From Enterobacter cloacae (GTDB taxonomy: Bacteria; Pseudomonadota; Gammaproteobacteria; Enterobacterales; Enterobacteriaceae): a stretch of DNA of 64,000 bases. Under the pieces are notes generated by a model, which worked only from the letters and a program-made list of their open reading frames with translations, was not told where the DNA came from and ran no database searches. Of the stretch, positions 9,365 through 20,316 are shown in pieces. The position numbers and the translations under genes are program-made. The DNA is taken from contig NZ_CP056117.1 in NCBI RefSeq assembly GCF_013375935.1, forward strand, positions 1,798,001 through 1,862,000. Reading direction: 5' to 3'. How positions within the stretch are numbered: position 1 is the stretch's first letter; each line of letters opens with the position of its first letter.

Positions 9365-10138
9365 TCAGCCAAGACCTGCCGTTTGCAGCAACACCAGGCT
9401 TAAACCCATCACCGACATGCCGCAGAGCACCCCGTAGCTCGGGTTGTTGTTGGGGTCGATCTCTTTTGCCAGCGGCATCAGTTCATCTACCGACAGGGCG
9501 ACCATGATCCCCGCCACGGCCGCCATAATCGCCGCCATCACGACCGGGGATACGAGGCTACCGAGGATCAGCCACGCCAGCACGCCGCCGAGTATTTCCG
9601 CCATCCCGGAGATACCCGCCCAGAAGACGGCCGTACGCTTTGAGCCGGTCGCGGCATAAACCGGCCCGGCTACGGCAAGTCCTTCAGGAATATTGTGCAA
9701 GGCAACGGCCAGCGCGACGCCAAAACCCATCTCCAGATTGCTGCTGGCCGTAACATACGTGGCGACGCCTTCCGGGAAGTTATGCAGGCTGATGCCCAGC
9801 GTCAGCAGAATAGCGGTGCGTTTGATATTGCCGGGTATTGGGGCAACGCTTTTCTGCATCAAATCCTGAGGGTGCGCGTGCGGCAGCATGCGGTCGAGCG
9901 CAAAATAGCCCAGCAGCCCGGCAATGAACATGCCGTAGCCCAGCACCGGGGACATTCCCTCGGTGTGAAGTGCGGCGGGCAGCATCTCCATCAGCGAAAT
10001 AAGCAGCATGATCCCGGCGGCGAAGCCCAGCGAGAAGGCCAGCACGCGATTAGACGGTTTTTGCCCGAGCACGCCGAGGAACGCCCCGATAAAGGTCGCG
10101 GCGCCCGCGAGTATGGTCAAAATCAAGGGTACTGACAT
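9365..10138 (-). CDS. zupT: Zinc/divalent metal transporter ZupT (ZIP family)
   Basis: A 257-residue inner-membrane ZIP permease, the same length as E. coli ZupT, with eight predicted hydrophobic helices. The metal-binding signatures are HNFPEG at 119–124 and HNIPEG at 148–153. It imports zinc and, with broad specificity, iron, cobalt and manganese. It is a single gene with its own terminator, divergent from ygiD with about 130 bp between them. Confidence 0.97.
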   Translation of the reverse strand: MSVPLILTILAGAATFIGAFLGVLGQKPSNRVLAFSLGFAAGIMLLISLMEMLPAALHTEGMSPVLGYGMFIAGLLGYFALDRMLPHAHPQDLMQKSVAPIPGNIKRTAILLTLGISLHNFPEGVATYVTASSNLEMGFGVALAVALHNIPEGLAVAGPVYAATGSKRTAVFWAGISGMAEILGGVLAWLILGSLVSPVVMAAIMAAVAGIMVALSVDELMPLAKEIDPNNNPSYGVLCGMSVMGLSLVLLQTAGLG

Positions 10139-10268
10139 GCACTCTCCTTAAGCTGTTTCTGACATTCAAATTTCCTGATGATGATCTTCACGGTTATCTG
10201 CGTTCATCTTCACCTGAATGCGCGTAATGTAGAACCATCAAACTGACACCTCCTCTAAGGATATCACC

Positions 10269-11057
10269 ATGTCTTCTTCTCGTATGCCAGCACTGTTTTT
10301 AGGCCACGGCAGCCCAATGAACGTTCTGGAAGATAACGTCTATACCCGCGCCTGGCGTCATCTGGGTGAGACGTTGCCGCGTCCGAAGGCGATTGTGGTG
10401 GTGTCCGCGCACTGGTTTACCCGCGGCACCGGCGTGACGGCCATGGAAACGCCGAAAACTATCCATGATTTTGGCGGCTTCCCGCAGGCGCTGTATGACA
10501 TGCATTACCCGGCTCCCGGCTCTCCTGAGCTGGCGCAGCAGCTGGTCGATCTGCTGGCGCCTGTTCCGGTAGCGCTGGATAAGGAAGCCTGGGGCTTTGA
10601 CCACGGCTCGTGGGGCGTGCTGATGAAAATGTATCCGGATGCCGATATCCCGATGGTGCAGCTGAGTCTCGACAGCACGAGGCCTGCTGCCTGGCACATG
10701 GAGATGGGCCGTAAGCTGGCTTCGCTTCGTGATGAGGGCGTCATGCTGGTTGCCAGCGGTAACGTGGTACACAACCTGCGCACGGTACGCTGGCACGGTG
10801 AAAAAACCCCGTATCCGTGGGCGACATCCTTTAATAACTACGTGAAAGACAACCTGACCAGGCAGGGGCCGGACGAGCGGCACCCGCTGGTGAACTATCT
10901 GGATCACGAAGGCGGTTCGCTCTCTAACCCAACGCCGGAACACTTCCTGCCGCTGCTGTACGTGCTGGGCGCGTGGGATGGTCAGGAGCCGGTTACGATC
11001 CCGATCGACGGAATAGAGATGGGAAGCTTGAGCATGCTGTCGGTGCAGGTGGGGTAA
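10269..11057 (+). CDS. ygiD: 4,5-DOPA dioxygenase extradiol
   Basis: A 262-residue LigB-type (class III) ring-cleavage dioxygenase. FLGHGSPMN near residue 10 and VVVSAHWFTRG near residue 45 carry the conserved metal-ligand histidines; GNVVHNL and GFDHGSWG are further family motifs. The E. coli protein cleaves L-DOPA in vitro; its role in the cell is uncertain. The start is the ATG after CTAAGGA. The gene is flanked by zupT (divergent) and ygiC (convergent), as in E. coli. Confidence 0.95.
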   Translation: MSSSRMPALFLGHGSPMNVLEDNVYTRAWRHLGETLPRPKAIVVVSAHWFTRGTGVTAMETPKTIHDFGGFPQALYDMHYPAPGSPELAQQLVDLLAPVPVALDKEAWGFDHGSWGVLMKMYPDADIPMVQLSLDSTRPAAWHMEMGRKLASLRDEGVMLVASGNVVHNLRTVRWHGEKTPYPWATSFNNYVKDNLTRQGPDERHPLVNYLDHEGGSLSNPTPEHFLPLLYVLGAWDGQEPVTIPIDGIEMGSLSMLSVQVG

Positions 11058-11064
11058 TAAAAGT

Positions 11065-11092
11065 AAAACGGCAACCTGAGGTTGCCGTTTTT
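11065..11092 (+). terminator. Terminator after ygiD
   Basis: AAAACGGCAACC-TGA-GGTTGCCGTTTT forms a 12-bp stem ending in T residues, eight bases after the ygiD stop. Confidence 0.88.
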
Positions 11093-11102
11093 AGCGTTGG
11101 CG

Positions 11103-11135
11103 CCCTCTCCCGTGGGAGAGGGCAACAGGCTGCAC
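11103..11135. repeat. REP-like palindromic repeat, copy 2
   Basis: CCCTCTCCC-GT-GGGAGAGGG followed by CAACAGGCTGCAC. A short-tail copy that ends one base before the ygiC stop codon. Confidence 0.8.
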
Positions 11136-11136
11136 G

Positions 11137-12297
11137 CTACTCCACAAAAATATGCGGATAGAACCGTGACAGGTCCTGCGTAATCAAGGCGCGATCTTCG
11201 CGAATGCCAATCCCGGCAGGCTTATCGTTAATCAGCCAGCTGCCGATCAGCGTATAGCTGTCGCCAAACTTCGGCAGCTGATAAAACGCCTGGACGATCA
11301 TCCCTTCTTCACCGTACGGCCCTTCAACCGCTTCCAGCGTTTTACCGTTTTCGATAATCGATACGTTCGCCCCTTCGCGGGAGAAGATCGGCTTAACGAC
11401 GTATTTCTCCATCGGCGGGAAATCATCTTCGGCAAAGTACGCAGGCAGCAGGTTCGGGTGGTTCGGGAACATCTCCCACAGCATCGGCAGCAGGGCCTTG
11501 TTGGAGATAATGCTCTTCCATGCCGGCTCCAGCCAGCGGACGCCAGCATCTTCCAGCTTGGTGGAGAACATCTCGCGCAGCATATATTCCCACGGATACA
11601 GCTTGAACAGGTTGCTGATCACCTGATCCTGCATGTCCGTAAACTGGCCTTTTTCACCCAAACCGATGTCTTCGATATAGAGGAATTCCGTCGCCACTTC
11701 CGCTTCGGCCGCGCAGTCCTGCAAATACTGAACCGTACCGCGATCTTCTTCGGTATCGCGGCAGCAGGCGAGGTGCAGCAGGTTAAAACCGTGCTGTTCG
11801 CGCAGTTCGGCGAAACGCGCAATCAGCTTTTCCTGCAGGCTGTTGAACTGGTCGCTGCCTTCCGGCAGGTTTCCGGCGTTCGCCTGATCTTCCAGCCAGA
11901 TCCACTGGAAAAACGCGGCTTCGTACAGGGAGGTTGGCGTATCCGCGTTGTTCTCGAGAAGCTTCGGTTCACCCACGCCATCCCAGGCCAGATCGAGGCG
12001 AGAGTAGAGCGAAGGCTGATTCGTTTTCCACGATTGACGGACAAAGCTCCAGGTGTGCTTCGGAATGCGGAATTTGGTCATCAGCGCATCGCTGTCGATG
12101 ACTTTCTCAACCACCTTCAGGCACATCTGGTGCAGCTCAGCGGTCACGTCTTCAAGCTTTTCAACCTGAGCAAGCGTGAGCCTGTAGTAAGCATCTTCAC
12201 ACCAGTACGGCTCGCCGTACATGGTGTGGAAGTTAAAGCCGTATTCGGTAGCCTTTTCGCGCCAGTCCGGGCGCTCGACAATACTGACTCGTTCCAT
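11137..12297 (-). CDS. ygiC: Glutathionylspermidine synthase-like ATP-grasp protein
   Basis: The 386-residue length equals E. coli YgiC. It matches the C-terminal synthetase half of Gss, for example [24 protein letters not shown] and the glycine-rich nucleotide loop EGPYGEEG, and lacks the amidase half. Family members form amide bonds using ATP. The YgiC substrate is not established here, and glutathionylspermidine synthesis should not be assumed. It starts 2 bp after the ygiB stop, so the two are an operon. Confidence 0.93.
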   Translation of the reverse strand: MERVSIVERPDWREKATEYGFNFHTMYGEPYWCEDAYYRLTLAQVEKLEDVTAELHQMCLKVVEKVIDSDALMTKFRIPKHTWSFVRQSWKTNQPSLYSRLDLAWDGVGEPKLLENNADTPTSLYEAAFFQWIWLEDQANAGNLPEGSDQFNSLQEKLIARFAELREQHGFNLLHLACCRDTEEDRGTVQYLQDCAAEAEVATEFLYIEDIGLGEKGQFTDMQDQVISNLFKLYPWEYMLREMFSTKLEDAGVRWLEPAWKSIISNKALLPMLWEMFPNHPNLLPAYFAEDDFPPMEKYVVKPIFSREGANVSIIENGKTLEAVEGPYGEEGMIVQAFYQLPKFGDSYTLIGSWLINDKPAGIGIREDRALITQDLSRFYPHIFVE

Positions 12298-12299
12298 GA

Positions 12300-12965
12300 T
12301 CAGCCGCCCATTGAGCGAGTCGAAGAGCCGGTCGCGCTACGCTGCATGGTGGTTTGTTTGGCAACAGACTCGCCGAAGCCGCCGCGGGTAATGGTGCTGG
12401 TGGTTGCAGGTTTCGGCGCCATGGCGGTTTTCGGTACGGTCATGGTACGGCCTGGCGTTGCGGCACCGTAACCCTTGCCGGTGGCATCGGTATATTTACC
12501 GTACGCCGGGCTGTTCGGGTTTTTGGAGCTGAACAGCGGCTGCTGCTGGTAGCCCGCGCCGCCGCTCATCAGGCGGCCCATCATATAGCCCGCCATCAGC
12601 GGCATCCAGAAGCTGCCGCTGGACTGCGCCTGCGCCTGGTTTTCCGGTGCCATACCCGCCTGAGCCGGTGCCTGCTGGCACTGGCCTTCACCGAATTCAG
12701 CTACACAGTCTTCGCGTGAGGCGTATTTTGGCGCGGTACGTTCCGCTTCTTTCAGGGCGTTGTTGTAGGCCGTTGTACATTCGGCGGCTTTACCGGTTGC
12801 GCTCGCGCAGTCGTCGGCGTTTTGATACAGCGAAACCGTTTCGTCGCTTTGCTCACAGCCTGCCAGCATAAAGACGGCGGTGACCGCCAGCGCGACAGGC
12901 GTCAGGTGGCGTGCGTTCCAGCTTTTGCGGAACGACGCGTGATTCATCGTTTTTGTCCGTTTCAT
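12300..12965 (-). CDS. ygiB: DUF1190 lipoprotein YgiB
   Basis: A 221-residue protein matching E. coli YgiB throughout. The N-terminus [16 protein letters not shown] is basic, then a hydrophobic stretch ends in a lipobox LAGC with Cys37 as the predicted lipidated residue. Residues 40–100 contain Cys pairs ([29 protein letters not shown]). The rest is Gly/Gln/Pro-rich and low in complexity. An in-frame upstream start at 13103 would add 46 residues with no signal character; GGAAGA sits before the ATG at 12965, so that start is preferred. Function unknown; co-transcribed with ygiC. Confidence 0.92.
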   Translation of the reverse strand: MKRTKTMNHASFRKSWNARHLTPVALAVTAVFMLAGCEQSDETVSLYQNADDCASATGKAAECTTAYNNALKEAERTAPKYASREDCVAEFGEGQCQQAPAQAGMAPENQAQAQSSGSFWMPLMAGYMMGRLMSGGAGYQQQPLFSSKNPNSPAYGKYTDATGKGYGAATPGRTMTVPKTAMAPKPATTSTITRGGFGESVAKQTTMQRSATGSSTRSMGG

Positions 12966-13092
12966 AATTGTCTTCCAGGACCCAGTGGTAATAACGCTCA
13001 GGATAGAGGATGACTGGTTGAAAATGAAGCGAGGAGGGGCGGAAACAGGGAGATCTTTACGTTGGCTTACGTTCGGAGGGGATTTATGTGCT

Positions 13093-13149
13093 CCCTCTCC
13101 CACAGGGAGAGGGCAGGGGTGAGGGCATCAGGCCGCAGTGGGCCTGATG
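13093..13149. repeat. REP-like palindromic repeat, copy 3, with extra inverted repeat
   Basis: CCCTCTCCC-ACA-GGGAGAGGG with the full tail GGGTGAGGGCATCAGGCCGCAG. Here ATCAGGCC (13127–13134) is followed by GGCCTGAT (13141–13148), making a second hairpin just after the tolC stop. That hairpin may act in 3'-end formation for tolC. Confidence 0.8.
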
Positions 13150-13155
13150 ACACTC

Positions 13156-14634
13156 TTAGTTACGGAACGGATTGCTACCGCTGCTGGCAGGTGCGGTGCT
13201 GCGCGCTGCCGCCGGCTGCGCAACTGGCGCGCTGCTGTTAGCGGTGAAATTATCAACGGCGGCATCCTGCTGCGGATTTTCCGGCGCGACGCTTTCAGGC
13301 GACGTGGAAACCGGTTTGCCCAGCGTGCTGTTCAGCATTTGCAGATCCTGCTCGTTCAGCGTACCCAGCGCCTGCTTGATGTTCAGCTGGTTAATCAGGT
13401 ACTGGTAACGCGCGCTGGAGAGCTGCTGTTTCGCGTTGTACAGCGTGGTCGTTGCGTCTAACACATCAACGATAGTACGCGTACCGACGGAGTAACCCGC
13501 TTCCATCGCGTCCAGAGAGCTTTGCGCAGAGACAACGGCCTGTTTGTAGGCGTTGATGCTGCTGATGGACGCGTTCACGTTGTTGAAGGAAGAACGCACG
13601 GTCTGGACCACGTTGCGGTGCGCGCTTTCAAGCTGCTCGCTCGCGCCTACGAAGTTGTACTGTGCCTGCTTAACCTGAGAGTTAACCATCCCGCCCTGGT
13701 ACAGCGGCAGAGAGAAGCTCAGGCCAACTTTGTTCTGGCCCATGTTGTTGTCGTCATACTGGGCTGTGTTGGTTTTAGAACCGCTGTAGCTGGTATCCGA
13801 TACGCCGGTAGAGGCGCTCAGGCTCAGGGTTGGCAGGTGACCGTCCTGTGCAAGACGGATCTGCTCGCGCGCCAGGTCCTGGCTCAGGCGTGCCTGCAGC
13901 AAGGTCAGGTTACGGTTTTCCGCCTCTTTCAGCAGGGCGTTAACCGCCTGCGGCTTGTCCGTTTTGAAGCTGTCCACGTTCAGAGAGGCCAGTTCAGGAT
14001 AGTAGTTACCGGTGACCTGACGCAGTGATTCCAGCGCGTTGTCGAGGTTGTTACGTGCGGTCACTTCGTTTGCCAGTACGGTATCGTACTGTGAACGGGC
14101 GTTCTGTACGTCAGTGATGGCGACCAGGCCCACGTTGAAGCGCTGGGTGGTTTGATCTAACTGACGATAAATCGCCTGTTTCTGCGCTTCGGTGTAGGAG
14201 AGGGCGTCAATCGCGCTCAGTACGTTGAAGTAGGCGGTCGCGGTATTCAGGATCAGCGTCTGCTGATCGGTCTGATAGGTCACATCCTGGATGCCCGCGC
14301 TCTTTTCCTGCAAGCTCAGCTCACGCCATTTGGACATGTCGAACAGGGTTTGCGTTAACTGTAAAGAGGCGCTGGTGGCGTTCGAGTTGATGCCGTTATT
14401 ATCGCGAAAACCGTTAGTGTAGGTATAATCTGCACCTAAGCCCAGCTGCGGCAGCAGTGGACTACGTGCTTCGTTAATTTTTTCAAACGCAGCATCACGA
14501 TCGGCCGCTGATTTACGTAAATCAGGGTTGCCCAGACGTGCCTGCTGGTAGACCTGTAACAGGTTCTCTGCCTGGCTCATTGCACTGAAGCCCGTCAGGC
14601 TCAGGCCGATAAGGATGGGGAGCAATTTCTTCAT
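13156..14634 (-). CDS. tolC: Outer-membrane efflux channel TolC
   Basis: TolC is the trimeric outer-membrane duct used by AcrAB and other tripartite pumps and by type I secretion. The signal peptide MKKLLPILIGLSLTGFSAMSQA precedes ENLLQVYQQARLGNPDLRKS, and two OEP repeats follow. The protein is 492 residues from this start, E. coli 493. Two ATGs lie six bases apart (14640 and 14634). AAGGA directly abuts the first and lies six bases before the second, so the second is chosen. The tail is Pro/Ala/Ser-rich as in enterobacterial TolC. Confidence 0.97.
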   Translation of the reverse strand: MKKLLPILIGLSLTGFSAMSQAENLLQVYQQARLGNPDLRKSAADRDAAFEKINEARSPLLPQLGLGADYTYTNGFRDNNGINSNATSASLQLTQTLFDMSKWRELSLQEKSAGIQDVTYQTDQQTLILNTATAYFNVLSAIDALSYTEAQKQAIYRQLDQTTQRFNVGLVAITDVQNARSQYDTVLANEVTARNNLDNALESLRQVTGNYYPELASLNVDSFKTDKPQAVNALLKEAENRNLTLLQARLSQDLAREQIRLAQDGHLPTLSLSASTGVSDTSYSGSKTNTAQYDDNNMGQNKVGLSFSLPLYQGGMVNSQVKQAQYNFVGASEQLESAHRNVVQTVRSSFNNVNASISSINAYKQAVVSAQSSLDAMEAGYSVGTRTIVDVLDATTTLYNAKQQLSSARYQYLINQLNIKQALGTLNEQDLQMLNSTLGKPVSTSPESVAPENPQQDAAVDNFTANSSAPVAQPAAARSTAPASSGSNPFRN

Positions 14635-14837
14635 TTGCATTCCTTGTTGTGAAGCAGTATTAGCGCTGATCTAATTAAAAATAATTGCCGATTCTAACAG
14701 AATCATCCACACCAAAAGGTTGGCGTAACGTGCCATCTGGCGGTAATTTGCTCCAATCTACCATATAGCCATACAAACGGCAGCCAAACAGCCTTGAAAT
14801 TCACAATTTCATCACCATTGCTACCAGGACTCGACCG

Positions 14838-15470
14838 ATGCAAAAACCAGAAAACGTGCCTGTCACCTTCGCCAAAAACGATGTAGAAATTATTGCACGA
14901 GAAACGCTTTATAGCGGTTTTTTTTCAATGGAACTTTACCGTTTCAGGCATCGCCTGTTTAACGGTGAAATGAGCGGTGAAATCAAACGCGAAATATTTG
15001 AGCGCGGGCATGCGGCAGTCTTGCTACCCTTTGACCCAGTGCGTGATGAAGTCGTGCTGGTCGAGCAGGTCCGTATTGCGGCGTATGATACCAGCGAAAC
15101 CCCGTGGTTGCTGGAGATGGTGGCCGGGATGATCGAGGAAGGCGAGTCGGTCGAAGACGTCGCCCGCCGCGAGGCGCTGGAAGAGGCGGGCCTGGTGGTC
15201 GGCCGCACGAAACCGGTGCTGAGCTATCTGGCAAGCCCGGGCGGGACAACGGAACGCACATCTATTATGGTGGGCGAAGTGGACGCCACGACAGCGGAAG
15301 GGATCCACGGTCTGGCAGATGAAAACGAAGATATTCGGGTTCATGTGGTAAGTCGGGAGCAGGCTTACCGGTGGGTAGAAGAGGGGAAAATCGACAACGC
15401 AGCGTCTGTCATCGCCCTGCAATGGCTACAGCTGCACTATCAGACTTTACGACACGAGTGGAAAAAATGA
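14838..15470 (+). CDS. nudF: ADP-ribose pyrophosphatase
   Basis: A 210-residue Nudix hydrolase that splits ADP-ribose into AMP and ribose 5-phosphate. The Nudix box GX5EX7REX2EEXG fits exactly at residues 97–118. The N-terminal beta domain is typical of ADP-ribose-specific members. It is the first of four tightly packed genes (nudF-yqiB-cpdA-yqiA): its stop overlaps the yqiB start in ATGA. It is divergent from tolC across about 200 bp. Confidence 0.97.
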   Translation: MQKPENVPVTFAKNDVEIIARETLYSGFFSMELYRFRHRLFNGEMSGEIKREIFERGHAAVLLPFDPVRDEVVLVEQVRIAAYDTSETPWLLEMVAGMIEEGESVEDVARREALEEAGLVVGRTKPVLSYLASPGGTTERTSIMVGEVDATTAEGIHGLADENEDIRVHVVSREQAYRWVEEGKIDNAASVIALQWLQLHYQTLRHEWKK

Positions 15471-15889
15471 AGCGTTATACACCTGACTTCCCAGAAATGA
15501 TGCGCCTGTGCGAAACCAATTTCGCACAGTTGCGCCGCCTGCTGCCGCGAAACGACGCACCCGGCGAAACGGTGAGCTATCAGGTGAGCAACGCCCGGTA
15601 TCGGTTAACGATAACAGAATCAACGCGCTACACTACGCTGGTAGAGATTGAGCAAACGGCGCCGAGCATTAGCTACTGGAGCCTGCCGTCCATGACGGTG
15701 CGTCTTTATCACGATGCGATGGTCGCTGAAGTGTGTTCAAGTCAGCAGATCTTTCGCTTTAAAGCGCGGTATGATTATCCGAATAAAAAGTTGCATCAAC
15801 GCGACGAAAAGCATCAAATTAACCAGTTTTTAGCCGACTGGCTAAGGTATTGTTTAGCACATGGAGCAATGGCGATTCCGGTTTGTTAG
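15467..15889 (+). CDS. yqiB: DUF1249 protein YqiB
   Basis: A 140-residue protein identical in length to E. coli YqiB, starting [19 protein letters not shown]. The ATG overlaps the nudF stop (ATGA), which fixes the start. No catalytic motif, signal peptide or membrane helix is visible. The function is unknown; its conserved place between nudF and cpdA is the only clue. Confidence 0.93.
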   Translation: MKRYTPDFPEMMRLCETNFAQLRRLLPRNDAPGETVSYQVSNARYRLTITESTRYTTLVEIEQTAPSISYWSLPSMTVRLYHDAMVAEVCSSQQIFRFKARYDYPNKKLHQRDEKHQINQFLADWLRYCLAHGAMAIPVC

Positions 15890-15916
15890 CATCATAAACC
15901 TACCTAAGGACACCAT

Positions 15917-16744
15917 TTGGAAAGCCTGTTGAACCTGACTGTTGCTGGTGGGGCGCCAGTCAGGATATTACAAATCACCGACACCCACCTTTTTGCCGAA
16001 AAGCATGAGACGCTTCTGGGCGTGAACACCTGGGAGAGTTATCAGGCGGTTCTGGACGCGATCCATGCTGAAAATCGGCCATGCGATTTGATCGTCGCAA
16101 CGGGCGATCTGGCGCAGGATCAATCCTCCGCAGCCTATCAGCATTTCGCTGAGGGGATTGCGAGCTTTAGCGTGCCTTGCGTCTGGCTACCGGGCAATCA
16201 CGATTTTCAACCTGCGATGTACAGCTCGCTTCAGGACGCGGGGATTTCACCGGCTAAATGTGTCTTTGTAGGTGAGCAGTGGCAAATCCTGCTCCTCGAC
16301 AGTCAGGTGTTTGGCGTTCCGCACGGTGAGTTGAGCGACTATCAGCTCGACTGGCTGGAGACAAAACTGGCCGCCGAACCGGATCGCAATACGCTGCTGT
16401 TACTGCACCATCATCCGCTCCCGGCGGGCTGTAGCTGGCTCGATCAGCACAGCTTGCGCAATTCTGCGGCGCTGGACAGCGTACTGGTAAAATTTCCGCG
16501 CTTGAAAAATCTGCTTTGTGGGCACATTCATCAGGAACAGGATCTCGACTGGAACGGTCGCCGCCTGCTCGCGACGCCATCCACCTGCGTGCAGTTTAAG
16601 CCCCACTGCGCTAACTTCACGCTGGACACCATCGCACCGGGCTGGCGCTGGCTGGAGCTGCATGCCGACGGCACGCTGACCACCGAAGTATGCCGTCTGG
16701 CCGGCGCGCAGTTCCGCCCGGATACCGCTTCAGAAGGCTATTGA
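15917..16744 (+). CDS. cpdA: 3',5'-cyclic AMP phosphodiesterase
   Basis: CpdA hydrolyses cAMP to AMP. The 275-residue length equals E. coli. Calcineurin-type metal motifs are present: DTH at 22–24, GDLAQD with D64, GNHD at 93–96, HHHPLP and GHIHQ. The start is a TTG codon (15917–15919) after CTAAGGA. No ATG gives the right N-terminus, and E. coli cpdA also starts with TTG, as I recall. Weak initiation may keep the enzyme scarce. Confidence 0.96.
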   Translation: MESLLNLTVAGGAPVRILQITDTHLFAEKHETLLGVNTWESYQAVLDAIHAENRPCDLIVATGDLAQDQSSAAYQHFAEGIASFSVPCVWLPGNHDFQPAMYSSLQDAGISPAKCVFVGEQWQILLLDSQVFGVPHGELSDYQLDWLETKLAAEPDRNTLLLLHHHPLPAGCSWLDQHSLRNSAALDSVLVKFPRLKNLLCGHIHQEQDLDWNGRRLLATPSTCVQFKPHCANFTLDTIAPGWRWLELHADGTLTTEVCRLAGAQFRPDTASEGY

Positions 16745-17325
16745 TGTCGACGCTTCTCTATCTGCACGGGTTCAACAGCTCTCCGCGCTCGGCGAAAGCG
16801 ACGCAGCTTCGCGAGTGGCTGCATGCGCATCATCCCGACGTGGAGATGATTATTCCGCAGCTTCCCCCTTATCCGGCGGACGCGGCAGAAATGCTGGAAT
16901 CGATTGTGCTTGAACACGGCGGCGAATCGTTTGGCGTTGTCGGGTCGTCCCTCGGCGGCTACTACGCCACCTGGCTGTCGCAATGCTTTATGTTGCCTGC
17001 TGTCGTCGTCAACCCGGCGGTCCGGCCATTTGAGCTGTTAAGGGACTTTCTTGGCGAAAACGAGAACCCCTACACCGGCCAACAATATGTGCTAGAGTCA
17101 CGCCATATTTACGATCTCAAAGTTATGCAGGTCGACCCGCTTGAAGCGCCCGATCTTATCTGGCTGCTGCAACAGACGGGAGATGAAGTGCTGGATTACC
17201 GCCAGGCAGTGGCGTATTACGCATCCTGCCGCCAGACTGTAGAAGAGGGCGGAAACCATGCTTTCACGGGCTTTGAAGATCATTTCACCCAGATTGTCGA
17301 TTTTCTTGGACTGCACAGCCACTGA
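16744..17325 (+). CDS. yqiA: Alpha/beta-hydrolase esterase YqiA
   Basis: A 193-residue small esterase, the same length as E. coli Yqi[10 protein letters not shown] near residue 6 supplies the oxyanion region and GSSLGG at 67–72 the nucleophile elbow with Ser69. A late Asp (TGDEVLDY) and His (GGNHAF) complete a likely triad. The start overlaps the cpdA stop by one base. In E. coli it acts on palmitoyl-CoA and simple esters. It is the last gene of the nudF operon, with parE 28 bp downstream. Confidence 0.94.
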   Translation: MSTLLYLHGFNSSPRSAKATQLREWLHAHHPDVEMIIPQLPPYPADAAEMLESIVLEHGGESFGVVGSSLGGYYATWLSQCFMLPAVVVNPAVRPFELLRDFLGENENPYTGQQYVLESRHIYDLKVMQVDPLEAPDLIWLLQQTGDEVLDYRQAVAYYASCRQTVEEGGNHAFTGFEDHFTQIVDFLGLHSH

Positions 17326-17350
17326 CAATCAATGCGAATTGCTAGCTTAA

Positions 17351-19246
<1,896 letters not shown>

Positions 19247-19272
19247 TAAACGCTTTGCGGATCTGTTTTTGT

Positions 19273-19298
19273 GCCCGGCGGCGCGACGCCTGCCGGGC
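19273..19298. repeat. Canonical enterobacterial REP element
   Basis: GCCCGGC-GGCGCGACGCCT-GCCGGGC is the classic REP hairpin, different from the CCCTCTCC family. It lies between the convergent parE and araC-type genes and could protect mRNA 3' ends. Confidence 0.8.
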
Positions 19299-19310
19299 CA
19301 AAAAAGCAGC

Positions 19311-20150
19311 TCAGCAAGATGAACGCTTTTTCCGGTACTGTAACGGCGTCTCGCCAATCCCCTTCTTAAACGCGCTGATAAACCACGTCACGTCAGAAAA
19401 CCCCGCCCGGGATGCAATCTCGCGCACGCTTGCCTCGCTGTGCAGCAGCCACTCGCACGCCTTACGCAGCCGCAGCGTATTCAGGTAGTCGTGGATCTTT
19501 TCGCCCGTTTCCGCATGGAACTTTCGCGACACGTAGCTGCGTGATTTTCCCAGCTCCCCGGCCAGCGCATCCAGACGAAATTTCTCCTGATAATGCTCGT
19601 CGAGCCAGAACATCACCCGGCTGGCGATCCCCTGGCCGTTGCCCGGCTCGCCCTCGCTATCGTCAGGAAGCATCGCAAACAGGCTAATCAGCAGGCTGGC
19701 AATACTCTCGCCGTTCATCGGCGGCCTGTAGCAGCCAAACAGATGATCGATATGGTGATGGCAGTGGGCTAAATCGGCGACCCACGCCTCGCCGCCGCGG
19801 CGTGAAAGCCGCTCCAGCCGCTGCCGGGCCTGGGGAAAATCCCGCAGCACTTTCAGCACCGCGTGCCGATCGAGATGCACGATCGTGCGTCGGTAAATCG
19901 CCTCCGCCCGTTCGTCCACCATCACCTTATGCAGCGTAAACGGCGGGAAGAAAAACAGCCGTCCGGGGCGCATGGTGTAATGGCGATTATCAACAATCGC
20001 CACGCCAAAGCCCTCCTCCACGTAGAGGATCTCCAGACACTGATGCCAGTGATGGTAGCGTACAGTATTGGCAAACAGGCGGCTGAACGAGGCCACGGTA
20101 TCGTTCAGGGTGATCGGTTCCAGAAGATCGGATGTCGGCGTGTCGCGCAT
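19311..20150 (-). CDS. AraC-family transcriptional regulator
   Basis: 279 residues. Residues 20–100 form a cupin-like sensor domain (HHWHQCLEILYVEEG, RPGRLFFFPPFTLHKV). Residues 180–275 carry two AraC helix-turn-helix motifs (LDALAGELGKSRSYVSRKF and VREIASRAGFSDVTWFISAF). It is divergent from the DUF2264–MFS–GH88 genes with about 170 bp between start codons, so it is the likely local regulator, probably responding to a uronic-acid-containing sugar. The ligand is an inference from the neighbours. Confidence 0.9.
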   Translation of the reverse strand: MRDTPTSDLLEPITLNDTVASFSRLFANTVRYHHWHQCLEILYVEEGFGVAIVDNRHYTMRPGRLFFFPPFTLHKVMVDERAEAIYRRTIVHLDRHAVLKVLRDFPQARQRLERLSRRGGEAWVADLAHCHHHIDHLFGCYRPPMNGESIASLLISLFAMLPDDSEGEPGNGQGIASRVMFWLDEHYQEKFRLDALAGELGKSRSYVSRKFHAETGEKIHDYLNTLRLRKACEWLLHSEASVREIASRAGFSDVTWFISAFKKGIGETPLQYRKKRSSC

Positions 20151-20316
20151 AGTGCAATAAAACTCAACTTTTTCCCGTCTGACCGTCTTTATAAACCACC
20201 TTTTTAAATTTTCTCAACTGGAGGTTTATTCATCGTTCCTGCCTGTGACATGGCTAACATTTCTGGCCCGTACGGATTCACTATGCTTGGCCGCAGTTGA
20301 TTACGAGGGCATGGCT

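Noticed and set aside
20245-20316. GTG start for the DUF2264 gene giving 628 residues
   Set aside because: No ribosome site; the ATG at 20317 has GAGGG at a good distance.
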